From contig JADKGX010000001.1 in NCBI GenBank assembly GCA_016722065.1, positions 930,001 through 994,000 of the forward strand: DNA of 64,000 nucleotides, written 5' to 3'. The first letter of the stretch is position 1; each line of letters begins with the position of its first letter. Below the pieces are notes generated by a model. It was not told the origin of the DNA and ran no database searches. It saw only the letters and a program-made list of their open reading frames with translations. Shown in pieces: positions 39,232 to 48,546 of this stretch. The position numbers and the translations under genes are program-made. The DNA is from Planctomycetota bacterium (GTDB lineage Bacteria; Planctomycetota; UBA8742; UBA2392).

Positions 39232-41832
39232 CTACCTCGCCATTTTGCGCAGCACGGTCTGCAGGATGCCGCCGTTGCGGTAATACTCCACCTCGACGGG
39301 CGTGTTCAGGCGGCAGATTACGTTGAACTGTTTGTCGCCGGCCTTCACCTTCAACTTCTGCAAGGGCAGAACGTTTTCGGGCACTTCGATCTCGAAGGTC
39401 TCTTGACCTGTCAAGCCCAACGTGGCGGCTGTCTGGCCGGGCTCATAGGTGCAGGGCAGCACGCCCATGCCCACCAGGTTGGCGCGGTGAATGCGCTCAA
39501 AACTCTCACAGATTGCTGCGCGCACGCCCAGCAGCATCGCCCCCTTGGCCGCCCAGTCGCGGCTGGAACCCATGCCGTAATCCTTGCCCGCCAGCACCAC
39601 CAGCGGAATGTTGGCCTTGCGGTAGTTCTCGCTGGCCTCAAAGACGTACTTCACTTTCCCGTCGGTGAAATCGGTCGTCCAGCCGCCTTCGGTGCCCGGC
39701 GCCAACTGGTTCTTGATGCGCTTGTTGGCAAAGGTTCCGCGCATCATCACTTCATGGTTGCCGCGGCGGGAACCGTAACTGTTGAAGTCGGCCTTGCTGA
39801 CACCGTGCTGAAGCAGGAACTGCCCGGCCGGGGTTTTTTCTTCAATGTCACCGGCAGGCGAAATGTGGTCCGTGGTCACACTGTCGGCCAGCTTCAACAG
39901 GCAGCGCGCGCCCTTGATGCTGGTGATCTTGCCGGGCGTTTTCTGCATCCCCGTGAAGTACGGCGGGTGCTGAATGTAGGTGGACTTGCCGTTCCACTTG
40001 TACAGCTCGCTGGCGGCCGTCTTGACGTCCTTCCATTCCTTGCTGCCGCTGAACACATCCTTGTACACCTGCTGGAACTGCGCCCGCGTGATGTTTTTTG
40101 CCACCGAGGCCGCCACTTCGGCGGGCGTGGGCCAGATGTCTTTCAGGTACACCGGCTTGCCGTCTTTGCCTGTACCCAGCGGGTCTTTGGTCAGGTCAAT
40201 ATCCACGGTGCCGGCCAGCGCAAAGGCCACCACCAGCGGCGGGCTGGCCAGATAGTTGGCGCGCACCTGCGGGTGCACGCGGCCCTCAAAGTTGCGGTTG
40301 CCACTGAGCACACTGGCGACATACATGTCGCCTTCGCTTACGTCTTTGCTGACGGGCGCAGGCAGCGGCCCGCTGTTGCCAATGCAGGTGGTGCAGCCGT
40401 AACCCACAATGTTGAAGCCCAGTTTGTCCAGCGCTTGCTGCACCCCGGCCTTTTGCAGGTAATCCGTCACCACGCGCGATCCGGGGGCCAGGCTGGTCTT
40501 GACCCAGGGTTTGCTTGTCAGGCCTTTGGCCACGGCGTTCTTGGCCAACAGGCCGGCGCCGATCAGCACATAGGGGTTGCTGGTGTTGGTGCAACTGGTA
40601 ATGGCGGCAATCACCACGCTGCTGTCCTGCACGCCGGTCTTGCCCTTGGCTGGTGCGGTGCGTTTTGTGGCGGCGTAGTACTTCTGCCAGCCGGTCTTCA
40701 TGTCCTGCAGGCTGATGCGGTCCTGGGGCCGCGCCGGGCCGGCCAGGGATGGTTCCACGGTGCTGATATCAAGTTCCAGTTCGCTGCTGTAGGCCACCTT
40801 GCGCGTATCGTCGCGCCACAGGCCCTGCTGCTGGCAATATTGCTTTACGGCGTCGACCAGCTTTTCGTCGCGGCCGCTCAGGCGCATGTATTCCAGTGTC
40901 GCTTCGTCCACCGGGAAGAAGCCGCAGGTGGCGCCGTATTCAGGTGCCATGTTGGCTACGGTAGCGCGGGTGGCCAGCGGCAGGTCACTCAAGGCCGGGC
41001 CAAAGAACTCCACGAACTTGTCCACCACCCCATGCTTGCGCAGCATCTCGGTTACGCGCAGCACAAGGTCTGTCGCGGTTGCGCCCTCGGGCAGCTTGCC
41101 GGTCATTTTGAAGCCAACCACTTGGGGAATCAGCATGTAGGTGGGCTGGCCCAGCATGACGGCCTCGGCCTCAATGCCGCCCACGCCCCAGCCCAGCACG
41201 CCCAGGCCATTGATCATGGTGGTGTGGCTGTCTGTGCCTACGCAGGTGTCGGGGTACAGTGTGCCGTCTTTTTCCCAGACGACGCTGGCCAGATACTCCA
41301 GGTTCACCTGGTGCACAATGCCGGTGGCCGGCGGCACAACGCGAAAGTTGTCAAAGGCCCCCTGGCCCCACTTGAGAAACTCGTAGCGTTCCCCGTTGCG
41401 CGAAAACTCCAGTGCGCTGTTCTTGCCCTCGGCATCCTGGCTGCCGAAAGCATCCACTTGCACGCTGTGGTCAATCACCAGATCACAGGGCACCAGCGGG
41501 TTCACCTGCTTTGGGTTGCCGCCAAGGGTCTTCATGGCCTCGCGCATGGCGGCAAGGTCCACCACACAGGGTACGCCGGTAAAATCCTGCAGCACTACAC
41601 GGCCGGGCATGAAGGGCACTTCGGCCTCTGCGGGCTTGGGCTTCCAGTTCACCAGCGCTTTGACGTGTTCTTCGGTGTAGGCAAGGCCGTCTACGTTGCG
41701 CAGCACGCTTTCGAGCAAAATTTTGATCGTATAGGGCAGGTGGCTCACGCTGCCGGCGGCATCCAGTTTGTAGATCGTCTTCTTGCCCAGTGCGGTCGCA
41801 ATTTCGGTGCGGGCTTTGTCGCGGATGGTCAT
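39232..41832 (-). CDS. acnA: Aconitate hydratase A
   Basis: 866 residues from the ATG at 41832 (GGGGA upstream); the longer frame to 41889 is unlikely. It has the AcnA/IRP-type pattern: VCVGTDSHTTMINGLGVLGWGVGG, the iron-sulfur cysteines in ITSCTNTSNP and GCTTCIGNSGP, and the swivel domain with GSRRGNHEVMMRGTF and AGKDYGMGSSRDWAAKG. The length is normal. It interconverts citrate and isocitrate in the TCA cycle through a 4Fe-4S cluster, and apo-AcnA can bind mRNA in some bacteria. It is monocistronic, with a RAYT/REP unit downstream and purL divergent upstream (288 bases between starts). Confidence 0.96.
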   Translation of the reverse strand: MTIRDKARTEIATALGKKTIYKLDAAGSVSHLPYTIKILLESVLRNVDGLAYTEEHVKALVNWKPKPAEAEVPFMPGRVVLQDFTGVPCVVDLAAMREAMKTLGGNPKQVNPLVPCDLVIDHSVQVDAFGSQDAEGKNSALEFSRNGERYEFLKWGQGAFDNFRVVPPATGIVHQVNLEYLASVVWEKDGTLYPDTCVGTDSHTTMINGLGVLGWGVGGIEAEAVMLGQPTYMLIPQVVGFKMTGKLPEGATATDLVLRVTEMLRKHGVVDKFVEFFGPALSDLPLATRATVANMAPEYGATCGFFPVDEATLEYMRLSGRDEKLVDAVKQYCQQQGLWRDDTRKVAYSSELELDISTVEPSLAGPARPQDRISLQDMKTGWQKYYAATKRTAPAKGKTGVQDSSVVIAAITSCTNTSNPYVLIGAGLLAKNAVAKGLTSKPWVKTSLAPGSRVVTDYLQKAGVQQALDKLGFNIVGYGCTTCIGNSGPLPAPVSKDVSEGDMYVASVLSGNRNFEGRVHPQVRANYLASPPLVVAFALAGTVDIDLTKDPLGTGKDGKPVYLKDIWPTPAEVAASVAKNITRAQFQQVYKDVFSGSKEWKDVKTAASELYKWNGKSTYIQHPPYFTGMQKTPGKITSIKGARCLLKLADSVTTDHISPAGDIEEKTPAGQFLLQHGVSKADFNSYGSRRGNHEVMMRGTFANKRIKNQLAPGTEGGWTTDFTDGKVKYVFEASENYRKANIPLVVLAGKDYGMGSSRDWAAKGAMLLGVRAAICESFERIHRANLVGMGVLPCTYEPGQTAATLGLTGQETFEIEVPENVLPLQKLKVKAGDKQFNVICRLNTPVEVEYYRNGGILQTVLRKMAR

Positions 41833-42120
41833 GGTTTCCCCGTGGATAGAACGCTGCATCTTCCTACGCCTAGTTCGTGCGCGAAACAAGACCCGCTTGG
41901 CCCATCGATAGCGCCTTGTGCCAATGTGGCATTGCGCATTTCGGCTTGATTGTGCAAGTGCTGGCTTGTGAGCCAGTTACGCAAGCAAGCCGGGGCGTGT
42001 CGAATGTCAAAGCTGATGCCGCTGCTAGCGCGGAATCGAACGAAAAACCCGCAGCCATTTGATTTCCACATCTGTTCCTTTGTGGCGCTGCGGTCGTATC
42101 TTCGCGCGCAGGACAATCCC

Positions 42121-45090
42121 ATGCTCTACAAGATCCGCCTGATCCCGAAACTTGGCGCTGACAGCCCCGAATCCCGCCGCGTCGCCCGCACGCTGCTGGA
42201 TGCCGGGGTGCACGCACAAGGCATAGTCCACCACCGCCTTTTTCTGCTGGAAGGCGAGTTCACCCGCGACGACGCCACCCGCGCCGCCACAAATCTGCTG
42301 GCTGACCCGGTGCTGGAGCGCGCCGAGGTTTTCGACGGCATGGAACTTGAGCCCGAAGGCGACCTGCTGTTTCACGTCATGCGTCGCACCGGCGTGATGG
42401 ACCCGATTGAGGCCTCGCTGCTGCGCGCATTGCGCGACTTCGGGCTGGTGCCGGTTGCCGTAAAAAGTGCCGACCAGTACCTGTTTGCCAGCAAGCCTTC
42501 GGCCCACGACCTATCGCGCACGGCGGCGGCGCTGGGCAACATTGTGGTCGATGAATCGCACCACGGGCCCCTGAAACTGGCCAGCCTGCCGCGCGGCAAG
42601 GCCTACACGTTTGAGCGGCGCGAAGTGGCGATTCGCAGCTTTGACGATGAACACCTTGCCGGCGTCAACCGAAGCCACGGCCTTGCCCTGAATGCCGAAG
42701 AAATGCGCGCTGTGCGTGATTACTTTCAGGCCGCCAAGCGCGAACCCACGGACATTGAGCTGCAAACGATTGCCCAGACCTGGTCCGAACACTGCAAGCA
42801 CAAGACCCTGGCCGGGCACGTGCATTACCGCGAACGCGGGCGCGAGGGCCAGGACAGAGTTGAGGCCGACAGCCTGTTTGACAAAGGCGACGTGCCGCCC
42901 AATGGCCGCATTGACAACCTGCTGAAGGACACGATCAAGAAGGCCACCGACGACCTGGCCAAACCCTGGTGCCTGAGCGTGTTTGTGGACAACGCCGGCG
43001 TGATTGAGTTCGACGGCCAAGACGCCATCTGCTTCAAGGTGGAAACTCACAACCACCCCAGCGCCATTGAACCCTACGGCGGCGCGGGTACGGGCATTGG
43101 CGGCGTGATTCGCGACATCATGGGCACCGGTCTTGGCGCCCGCCCGATCTTGAACACCAACGTCTTCTGCTTTGGCCCCTGGGACCTGCCCAAAGACGCC
43201 GTGCCCCGCGGCGCCCTGCACCCGCGCAAAGTGCTGCGCGGGGTGATCAGCGGCGTGCGCGATTACGGCAACCGCATGGGCATTCCTACCCCCAACGGCA
43301 GCCTGCACTTTGAGCCGCGCTACACCGGCAACCCGCTGGTTTATGCCGGTTGCGTGGGCCTGATCCCGCGCGACAAGATTCAAAAAGGCGCCAAGCCGGG
43401 CGACCACATTGTCGTCGTGGGCGGGCGCACAGGCCGCGACGGCATTGGCGGCGCCACCTTCAGCAGCGCCGAACTGACCAGCAAAAGCGAAGTGGTGTCC
43501 AGCGGCGCGGTGCAGATTGGTAATGCCATCCAGGAACAGATGGTCCTGGAGACACTACTGAAGGCGCGCGACCTGGGCCTGTACCACGGAGTAACCGATT
43601 GCGGCGCCGGCGGCTTGAGCAGCGCCGTGGGCGAAATGGGCGAGGAACTTGGTGCAACGGTCGAACTCTCGCGCGTGCCAATCAAATATGAAGGCCTGAG
43701 CTATCTGGAAATCTGGATCTCCGAGGCCCAGGAACGCATGGTGATTGCCGTGCCGCCGCACAAGGTGCAGCAGACCCTGGAACTCTTCCGCAGCGAAGAC
43801 GTGGAAGCCACCGACATTGGCATTTTTGAACAAACCGGCCGCCTGCAACTGCAATGGCATGGCACCACCGTGGCCGACTTGTCGATGGAATTCCTGCACG
43901 GCGGCATGCCCAAAGTGTGGCGCGAGGCCCTGTGGTCTCAACCCGAGCACCGGGTGGTGCGCCACGTCGACCAGGCGCCCACAACGCCCGGCGAAATCCT
44001 GCGCGCCATTCTGGCCAGCCCCAACGTGTGCAGCAAAGAATGGGTCGTGCGCCAGTATGACCACGAAGTGCAGGCCGGCAGCGCGGTCAAGCCCTTCACC
44101 GGTGTCAGCCGCGACGGCCCCAGCGACGCCTGCGCCGTGGTGCCGAAACCTGGGGCGCAACACGCCGTGGTGGTCAGCAACGGCCTGAATGTGCTGTACG
44201 GCGACGTAGACCCCTACTGGATGGCATTGGCCAATATTGATGAGGCGCTGCGAAACTACGTGGCCACTGGTGGCGATATCGACCACTGCGCGATCTTGGA
44301 CAATTTCTCCTGGGGCAACTGCGGCAAATCGGACCGGCTGGCGGCCATGGTGCGGGCCTGTTACGGCGCCCTGCACGCCGCACGGGCTTACGGCACGCCG
44401 TTTATCAGCGGCAAGGACAGCCTGAACAACGAATTCAAGACCGAAGCAGGCCTGAGCATTGCCATACCGCACACGCTGCTGATTTCGGCCATTGGCCGCG
44501 CCGTCAGCATTGACGGCTTGACCACCAGCGACCTCAAGCGCGCAGGCAACAAGCTGTACATGGTGGGCCTGACGCGCAAGGAATTCGCCGCCAGCCACCA
44601 CGAACTGGTTACCGGCAAGGCCGGCGAGCGACTCGTGCGCACCGACGCCGACCTGGCGTTGCGTTGCTACCGCATGCTCAACGACTGCCAGCGCCGGGGG
44701 CTGATCCAATCCGCCCACGATTGCGCCGAAGGCGGGCTTGCGGTCACGCTGGCCGAGATGTGCATCGGCGGCCGCCTGGGCGCCGATGTCACGCTGCGCC
44801 AGGAACTGGCCGCCACAGACGCCGACATTGACGACACCACACTGCTGTTCAGTGAAAGCACCGGCCGGCTGGTGATTGAAGTGCAACCACAGGCAGAAAT
44901 GGACGTGCGCGGGCTGTTTGAGGGCCTGCCGCTGTTTGCCTTGGGCGAAGTCAGCGCCACCGGCAACCTGTCGATTCGCGGCCTGAACGGCAACGCACTG
45001 GTGAACGAGCCAGTGACAACCCTGCACCAGGCCTGGCGACAGCCACTGTACGCCGCCATGGGCGAAGAAATGCCAGCAACCACGCACTAG
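42121..45090 (+). CDS. purL: Phosphoribosylformylglycinamidine synthase with fused N-terminal PurS-like region
   Basis: 989 residues from the ATG at 42121 (AGGA upstream). Residues about 1-165 hold two PurS-like ferredoxin-fold segments (IRLIPKLGADSPESRRVARTL and VMRRTGVMDPIEASLLRALRDFG). The synthetase follows with the linker motif QTWSEHCKHKTLAGH, the glycine-rich ETHNHPSAIEPYGGAGTGIGG and the second AIR-synthase half (FSWGNCGKSDRLAA, DCAEGGLAVTLAEM). There is no C-terminal glutaminase domain, so a separate PurQ must supply ammonia. The enzyme converts FGAR to FGAM in purine synthesis. It is alone on its strand, and a hairpin at 45115 follows the stop. Confidence 0.93.
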   Translation: MLYKIRLIPKLGADSPESRRVARTLLDAGVHAQGIVHHRLFLLEGEFTRDDATRAATNLLADPVLERAEVFDGMELEPEGDLLFHVMRRTGVMDPIEASLLRALRDFGLVPVAVKSADQYLFASKPSAHDLSRTAAALGNIVVDESHHGPLKLASLPRGKAYTFERREVAIRSFDDEHLAGVNRSHGLALNAEEMRAVRDYFQAAKREPTDIELQTIAQTWSEHCKHKTLAGHVHYRERGREGQDRVEADSLFDKGDVPPNGRIDNLLKDTIKKATDDLAKPWCLSVFVDNAGVIEFDGQDAICFKVETHNHPSAIEPYGGAGTGIGGVIRDIMGTGLGARPILNTNVFCFGPWDLPKDAVPRGALHPRKVLRGVISGVRDYGNRMGIPTPNGSLHFEPRYTGNPLVYAGCVGLIPRDKIQKGAKPGDHIVVVGGRTGRDGIGGATFSSAELTSKSEVVSSGAVQIGNAIQEQMVLETLLKARDLGLYHGVTDCGAGGLSSAVGEMGEELGATVELSRVPIKYEGLSYLEIWISEAQERMVIAVPPHKVQQTLELFRSEDVEATDIGIFEQTGRLQLQWHGTTVADLSMEFLHGGMPKVWREALWSQPEHRVVRHVDQAPTTPGEILRAILASPNVCSKEWVVRQYDHEVQAGSAVKPFTGVSRDGPSDACAVVPKPGAQHAVVVSNGLNVLYGDVDPYWMALANIDEALRNYVATGGDIDHCAILDNFSWGNCGKSDRLAAMVRACYGALHAARAYGTPFISGKDSLNNEFKTEAGLSIAIPHTLLISAIGRAVSIDGLTTSDLKRAGNKLYMVGLTRKEFAASHHELVTGKAGERLVRTDADLALRCYRMLNDCQRRGLIQSAHDCAEGGLAVTLAEMCIGGRLGADVTLRQELAATDADIDDTTLLFSESTGRLVIEVQPQAEMDVRGLFEGLPLFALGEVSATGNLSIRGLNGNALVNEPVTTLHQAWRQPLYAAMGEEMPATTH

Positions 45091-45114
45091 CAGGGGTTGG
45101 CGGCATTTTCCGCA

Positions 45115-45412
45115 GCCCCAGCTGCGAGGCTGGGGGCGATCATCCATCGATGGCCCTGGGCTGGTGAGCCAATGTGCAACCAGGTTGCGGCCGGGGCTGG
45201 GTTTGGCCCTTTGGCTGCGATTGATCCGGGTTGATTCTTCTGTGTTGAAAGCCCGTTGCGGGCGATGCAGGCCTACATTTGCGCCCCTTGCGGGCGCCAC
45301 AGAATTGCCGGGGCCGCAAGCCCCCGGTATGCGATGCCGAAGATCCCGAGCCCCGCAGGGGCGACACAGTTCGTCGCGGCCTTGCCGCGACTCCCGGCAC
45401 TTCCGTGCCGGG
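45115..45412. repeat. Cluster of short intergenic palindromes
   Basis: The 429-base gap 45091-45519 has no gene but six hairpins: GCCCCAGC..GCTGGGG at 45115-45137, GCCCG/GGGC at 45251-45263, GCGCCC/GGGCGC at 45281-45297, GCCCC-GCA-GGGGC at 45350-45362, GTCGCGGC-CTT-GCCGCGAC at 45373-45391, and CCCGGCAC-TTCC-GTGCCGGG at 45393-45412. The last two have perfect 8-bp stems. Downstream at about 45459-45481 a worn ATCCGT-type string is visible. The first hairpin may terminate purL. Confidence 0.65.
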
Positions 45413-45519
45413 CTGTTGTTGCCGCCTGTTGTTGTTGGGCTCGGTTGTTGGGATTGCTTGATCAGTGTCCATCCGTAGACAAAGGCCGTCGCTGGTTGCC
45501 GGGCGTCTACAGCCGGGGC

Positions 45520-46089
45520 TTATTCTTCTTCGGTGGACTTGCGCGGGTCCAACATGGCGATTTCTGCGGGCGATAGTTCGCGCCATTGCCCGCTGGCAAC
45601 GTCCAGTTGCAAGGGGCCCAGGGCCACGCGCTTGAGTTCCAGAACCTTCAGCGGCGTGCCACGCTGCGGGTCCAGCAACGCACCCAGCATGCGGCGAACC
45701 TGGCGGTTCTTGCCCTCGCGCAACGTCACTTGCAGGCGTGATTTCGGGCCGGCCCCGCCGCGCAGTTCCACGGCGCTGGCGCGCATCACGCCCAGGGCTG
45801 TCTTGACGCCGCCCAAAAGTTGATCGCGATGAGCCGGCGTGACCCGGCCGCGCACCCAGACCTCGTATGTTTTTTCGTGCGCGCCGGGCCGCGAAATGCG
45901 CTCGGCCAGCTTGCCGTCGTCGGTCAGCAGCAGCAGGCCGCGGCTGTCCTGGTCCAGGCGCCCGATCGCACGCAGGCCCTGGGCAACAACCCACGCTGGC
46001 AGCGCGTCATACACGGTGCGGCGCCCGCGCTCGTCGCGCAGCGAAACAATCAGCCCCCGTGGTTTGTGAAACAGCAGAACACGCGCCAT
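45520..46089 (-). CDS. RluB/RluE-type pseudouridine synthase lacking an S4 domain
   Basis: 189 residues from the ATG at 46089; the longer frame upstream runs into the divergent histidine kinase region. The catalytic block starts at once (MARVLLFHKPRGLIVSL). IGRLDQDSRGLLLLTDDG holds the catalytic Asp, and KTYEVWVRGRV and LREGKNRQVRRML complete the RsuA/RluB/E/F family signature. The absence of S4 and the short length fit RluE-like enzymes that modify 23S rRNA. It is the third pseudouridine synthase in the window, after 2006-3055 and 22117-23865. Convergent with purL and divergent from a two-component pair. Confidence 0.9.
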   Translation of the reverse strand: MARVLLFHKPRGLIVSLRDERGRRTVYDALPAWVVAQGLRAIGRLDQDSRGLLLLTDDGKLAERISRPGAHEKTYEVWVRGRVTPAHRDQLLGGVKTALGVMRASAVELRGGAGPKSRLQVTLREGKNRQVRRMLGALLDPQRGTPLKVLELKRVALGPLQLDVASGQWRELSPAEIAMLDPRKSTEEE

Positions 46090-46226
46090 GCCACACTGGC
46101 CCCCGATACCGCCAAGGCCGCGATGGTAAGGCCGCGCAGGCCCATGGCGCAATGCGCCGCCGCGGTTGCTGCAATCAAGCCGCCAAGCCCCTTCCTCAAG
46201 CCCGTGCCTGCCGACAAACTGGGGCC

Positions 46227-48023
46227 ATGGACACGCCACGGGCCGCTACGCTTCGCTCGCGCATGCGCTGGGTTACGGCCTTTGCCTTGGGCTCGGCGCT
46301 GGCGTTTGCGGTTACGGTGGCTGTATCGGCCGCTGCGCCGGGCATTGCGGGCTGGTCCACCTGGGCTGCGTTGCTTGGGTTTGTGTCGCTGGTGCTGCTG
46401 GTGTTTCTGCTGGTCAACCGCCGCCTGCGCAGCATTGAGGCTGAAGTAAAGCGCCGCGCGCAAGATACCCGCAACACCGGCGTGCGCCTGAAAGAACAGA
46501 TTGTGCTGCGCCAGCAGGCGGAGGCCCTGGCGCGCGAGGAATCGCTTTCGCCGCAACTCAGCCCCGGGCCGATTGTGCACTTCAACCGCCAGGGCAAGAT
46601 CACCCGCTTCAATGAAGCCGCCATGACCGCCCTGGGCGCTGAACGCCTTGACGGCGGCAGCCTGCTGGAGCTTCTGCAAGGCTTGACCGATGCCGACCTG
46701 GACCGCTGTTTTCGCCTGGGCCGCCTGCCGGCGCGCGAGCTTCCGGTAGGCGACAACTGGTACGTCGTGCACCTGCGCGCCGTCAACCAGCCTGAAATGG
46801 GCATTCTGTACGCCACCGAAATCACCGATTTCAAGCGCGCGCAACTTGAGGTGCAGGCCACGGAAGCGCGCACGCGCGCGATTCTGGACGGCGCCAATGA
46901 CGGCGTGGTGATTGTGGTGCACGGCGGCACGATCCAGGCCGCCAATCCCGCTGCCTCCCGCATGTTCGGCTGGGGTTTTGAGGAGCTGGTAGGCAACAAC
47001 GTGCAGTTGATTTTGCCCGAACTGTTTGAGGGCAAGGAAGGCGACCGCCTGCAGATACTGGCCGCGCACGCCCGCAAACGCCGCACCGGGCCGCTGGAAC
47101 CCCGCTTTCACGGCCGCCACCGCGACGGCCACCAGTTGCCGATATCCTTGAGCATCAGCGTCTATGAATCAGGCGGTGTCACGCGTGTCAGTTGCTTCAT
47201 TCGTGACATCAGTGAACGCCTGGAAGCAGAACAAGCCATCAGCCTGCAAAGCCGCCAGTTGCAGGAACAAAACCGCAAGCTGGCAGCCGCGATTGCGGAA
47301 CTGGACGAATTCAACTACGTGGCCAGCCATGACCTGCAGGAACCGCTGCGCACCGTAAGCACCTATTGCGGGCTGCTGCAGCGCGACCTGGGCCCGGACA
47401 TCCCGGTTCGCGCCCGCGAAGACATGGAAGCGATTTTGGATGCCTCGTTGCGCATGCAGCGGCTGATTCGCGACCTGCTGGAATATTCGCGCATAGACCA
47501 CAAGGAATTGCGCCTGGCCGATCTGGACCTGCGCCGCGTGCTGCTGCGTGTGGAGGCCGATCTGCGCAGCCAGCGCGACCAATCCGGGGGCGAACTGGTG
47601 CTGGGCAACCTGCCGCTCGTGCGCGGCGACGAAATGCAGTTGGGGCGGCTGTTTCAGAACCTGATCAGCAACGGGTTAAAGTTTCATCGGCACGGTGAAA
47701 AACCCCGCGTGACGATCGAGGGCGAAACCGACGGCCACTGGGCGTTGGTCACGGTGCAGGACAACGGCATTGGCATTGAGGCCGAGTTTCTGGACCAGGT
47801 GTTTCAGCCCTTCAAAAGGCTTCACAGCGCAGCAAGTTACGAAGGCTCTGGCATCGGACTGAGCGTGTGCCGTAAGATAGTGCACAGACACGGCGGCAGC
47901 ATTGCTGTTGCTTCGGTTCCGGGCCAGGGCACCCGCTTCATGATTCGACTTGTGGCAGCCCAACCCGCAACGGCGGCAGTGCAACCGGCACCACAGGCAC
48001 CACAGGCCCACGGAGAAACCTGA
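46227..48023 (+). CDS. PAS-containing membrane sensor histidine kinase
   Basis: 598 residues from the ATG at 46227. Two N-terminal membrane helices (about 15-38 and 45-63) are joined by a very short loop, so the input is unlikely to be a periplasmic domain. Two PAS domains follow (about 112-203 and 213-331: NDGVVIVVHGGTIQAANPAA). The HisKA motif is FNYVASHDLQEPLRTV (His about 368). The HATPase domain has N-box NLISNGLKFH, DNGIGIE and GSGIGLSV. The DLQEPLRxV..Y style is typical of phytochrome-like kinases paired with Rcp1 regulators, and such a regulator follows two bases downstream. The PAS ligand or signal is unknown; no GAF/PHY photosensory module is present. Confidence 0.9.
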   Translation: MDTPRAATLRSRMRWVTAFALGSALAFAVTVAVSAAAPGIAGWSTWAALLGFVSLVLLVFLLVNRRLRSIEAEVKRRAQDTRNTGVRLKEQIVLRQQAEALAREESLSPQLSPGPIVHFNRQGKITRFNEAAMTALGAERLDGGSLLELLQGLTDADLDRCFRLGRLPARELPVGDNWYVVHLRAVNQPEMGILYATEITDFKRAQLEVQATEARTRAILDGANDGVVIVVHGGTIQAANPAASRMFGWGFEELVGNNVQLILPELFEGKEGDRLQILAAHARKRRTGPLEPRFHGRHRDGHQLPISLSISVYESGGVTRVSCFIRDISERLEAEQAISLQSRQLQEQNRKLAAAIAELDEFNYVASHDLQEPLRTVSTYCGLLQRDLGPDIPVRAREDMEAILDASLRMQRLIRDLLEYSRIDHKELRLADLDLRRVLLRVEADLRSQRDQSGGELVLGNLPLVRGDEMQLGRLFQNLISNGLKFHRHGEKPRVTIEGETDGHWALVTVQDNGIGIEAEFLDQVFQPFKRLHSAASYEGSGIGLSVCRKIVHRHGGSIAVASVPGQGTRFMIRLVAAQPATAAVQPAPQAPQAHGET

Positions 48024-48024
48024 C

Positions 48025-48486
48025 TTGCCCACGGCAACGCCCCACACGCGGCCCTACACGATCCTGCTGGTCGAAGACAGCCCGGCCCAGCAGCAACTGA
48101 CCCGGCGTGCCCTGGAAGATTCCAGCGTGGCCGCGCAACTGTTTGTTGTAGACGACGGCGTCGAGGCGCTGAAGTTCCTGCGCCGCGAGGACACCTACAG
48201 CGACGCCGCACGCAGCCCGCGCCCGGATATCATCCTGCTGGACCTGAACATGCCGCGCATGGACGGCCACGCGGTATTGAAGCACCTGAAGCAGGACGCA
48301 AAGCTGGCCACGATCCCTGTCACCGTGCTGACCACCAGCAACAGCGACGCCGACGCCATGGAATGCTATGCCAGCGGCGCCAACGCCTTTGTGCCCAAGC
48401 CCGCCGAATACGACAAGTTCGTGCAGTTGTTCAATGCGTTGTCGATGTTCTGGGCCCAGTTTGTAAAGCTGCCACCGGGCGAATAA
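48025..48486 (+). CDS. Rcp1-like single-domain response regulator
   Basis: 153 residues with a TTG start at 48025, one base after the kinase stop; GGAG lies about ten bases upstream, inside the kinase gene. The receiver has all key residues: VEDS (acidic pair), phospho-acceptor in LLDLNMPRMDG (Asp about 73), Thr/Ser in VLTTSNSD and the lysine in VPKP. The VVDDGVEALKFLRRE and DYDKF-like C-terminus are features of the Rcp1 family, the cognate regulators of phytochrome-like kinases. With no output domain, it probably signals through protein contacts. Cognate to the upstream kinase by coupling. Confidence 0.92.
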   Translation: MPTATPHTRPYTILLVEDSPAQQQLTRRALEDSSVAAQLFVVDDGVEALKFLRREDTYSDAARSPRPDIILLDLNMPRMDGHAVLKHLKQDAKLATIPVTVLTTSNSDADAMECYASGANAFVPKPAEYDKFVQLFNALSMFWAQFVKLPPGE

Positions 48487-48500
48487 CCGCCACCAACGCA

Positions 48501-48526
48501 AAACGGGCCGGAGATCCGGCCCGTTT
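48501..48526. terminator. Bidirectional Rho-independent terminator
   Basis: A perfect 11-bp stem (AAACGGGCCGG/CCGGCCCGTTT, loop AGAT) with A and T flanks terminates both the two-component operon and the convergent LysM gene. Confidence 0.9.
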
Positions 48527-48546
48527 GCTTTGCTGCTATGTCGGTG

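Noticed and set aside
39403..41949. 848-residue open frame on the plus strand opposite aconitase
   Set aside because: It is the antisense shadow of acnA. Its translation is rich in His, Gln and Val without any domain, and such frames stay open because of the high third-position GC.
46227..48023. Bacteriophytochrome photoreceptor
   Set aside because: No PAS-GAF-PHY core or bilin-binding Cys; the input region is two membrane helices and two PAS domains.
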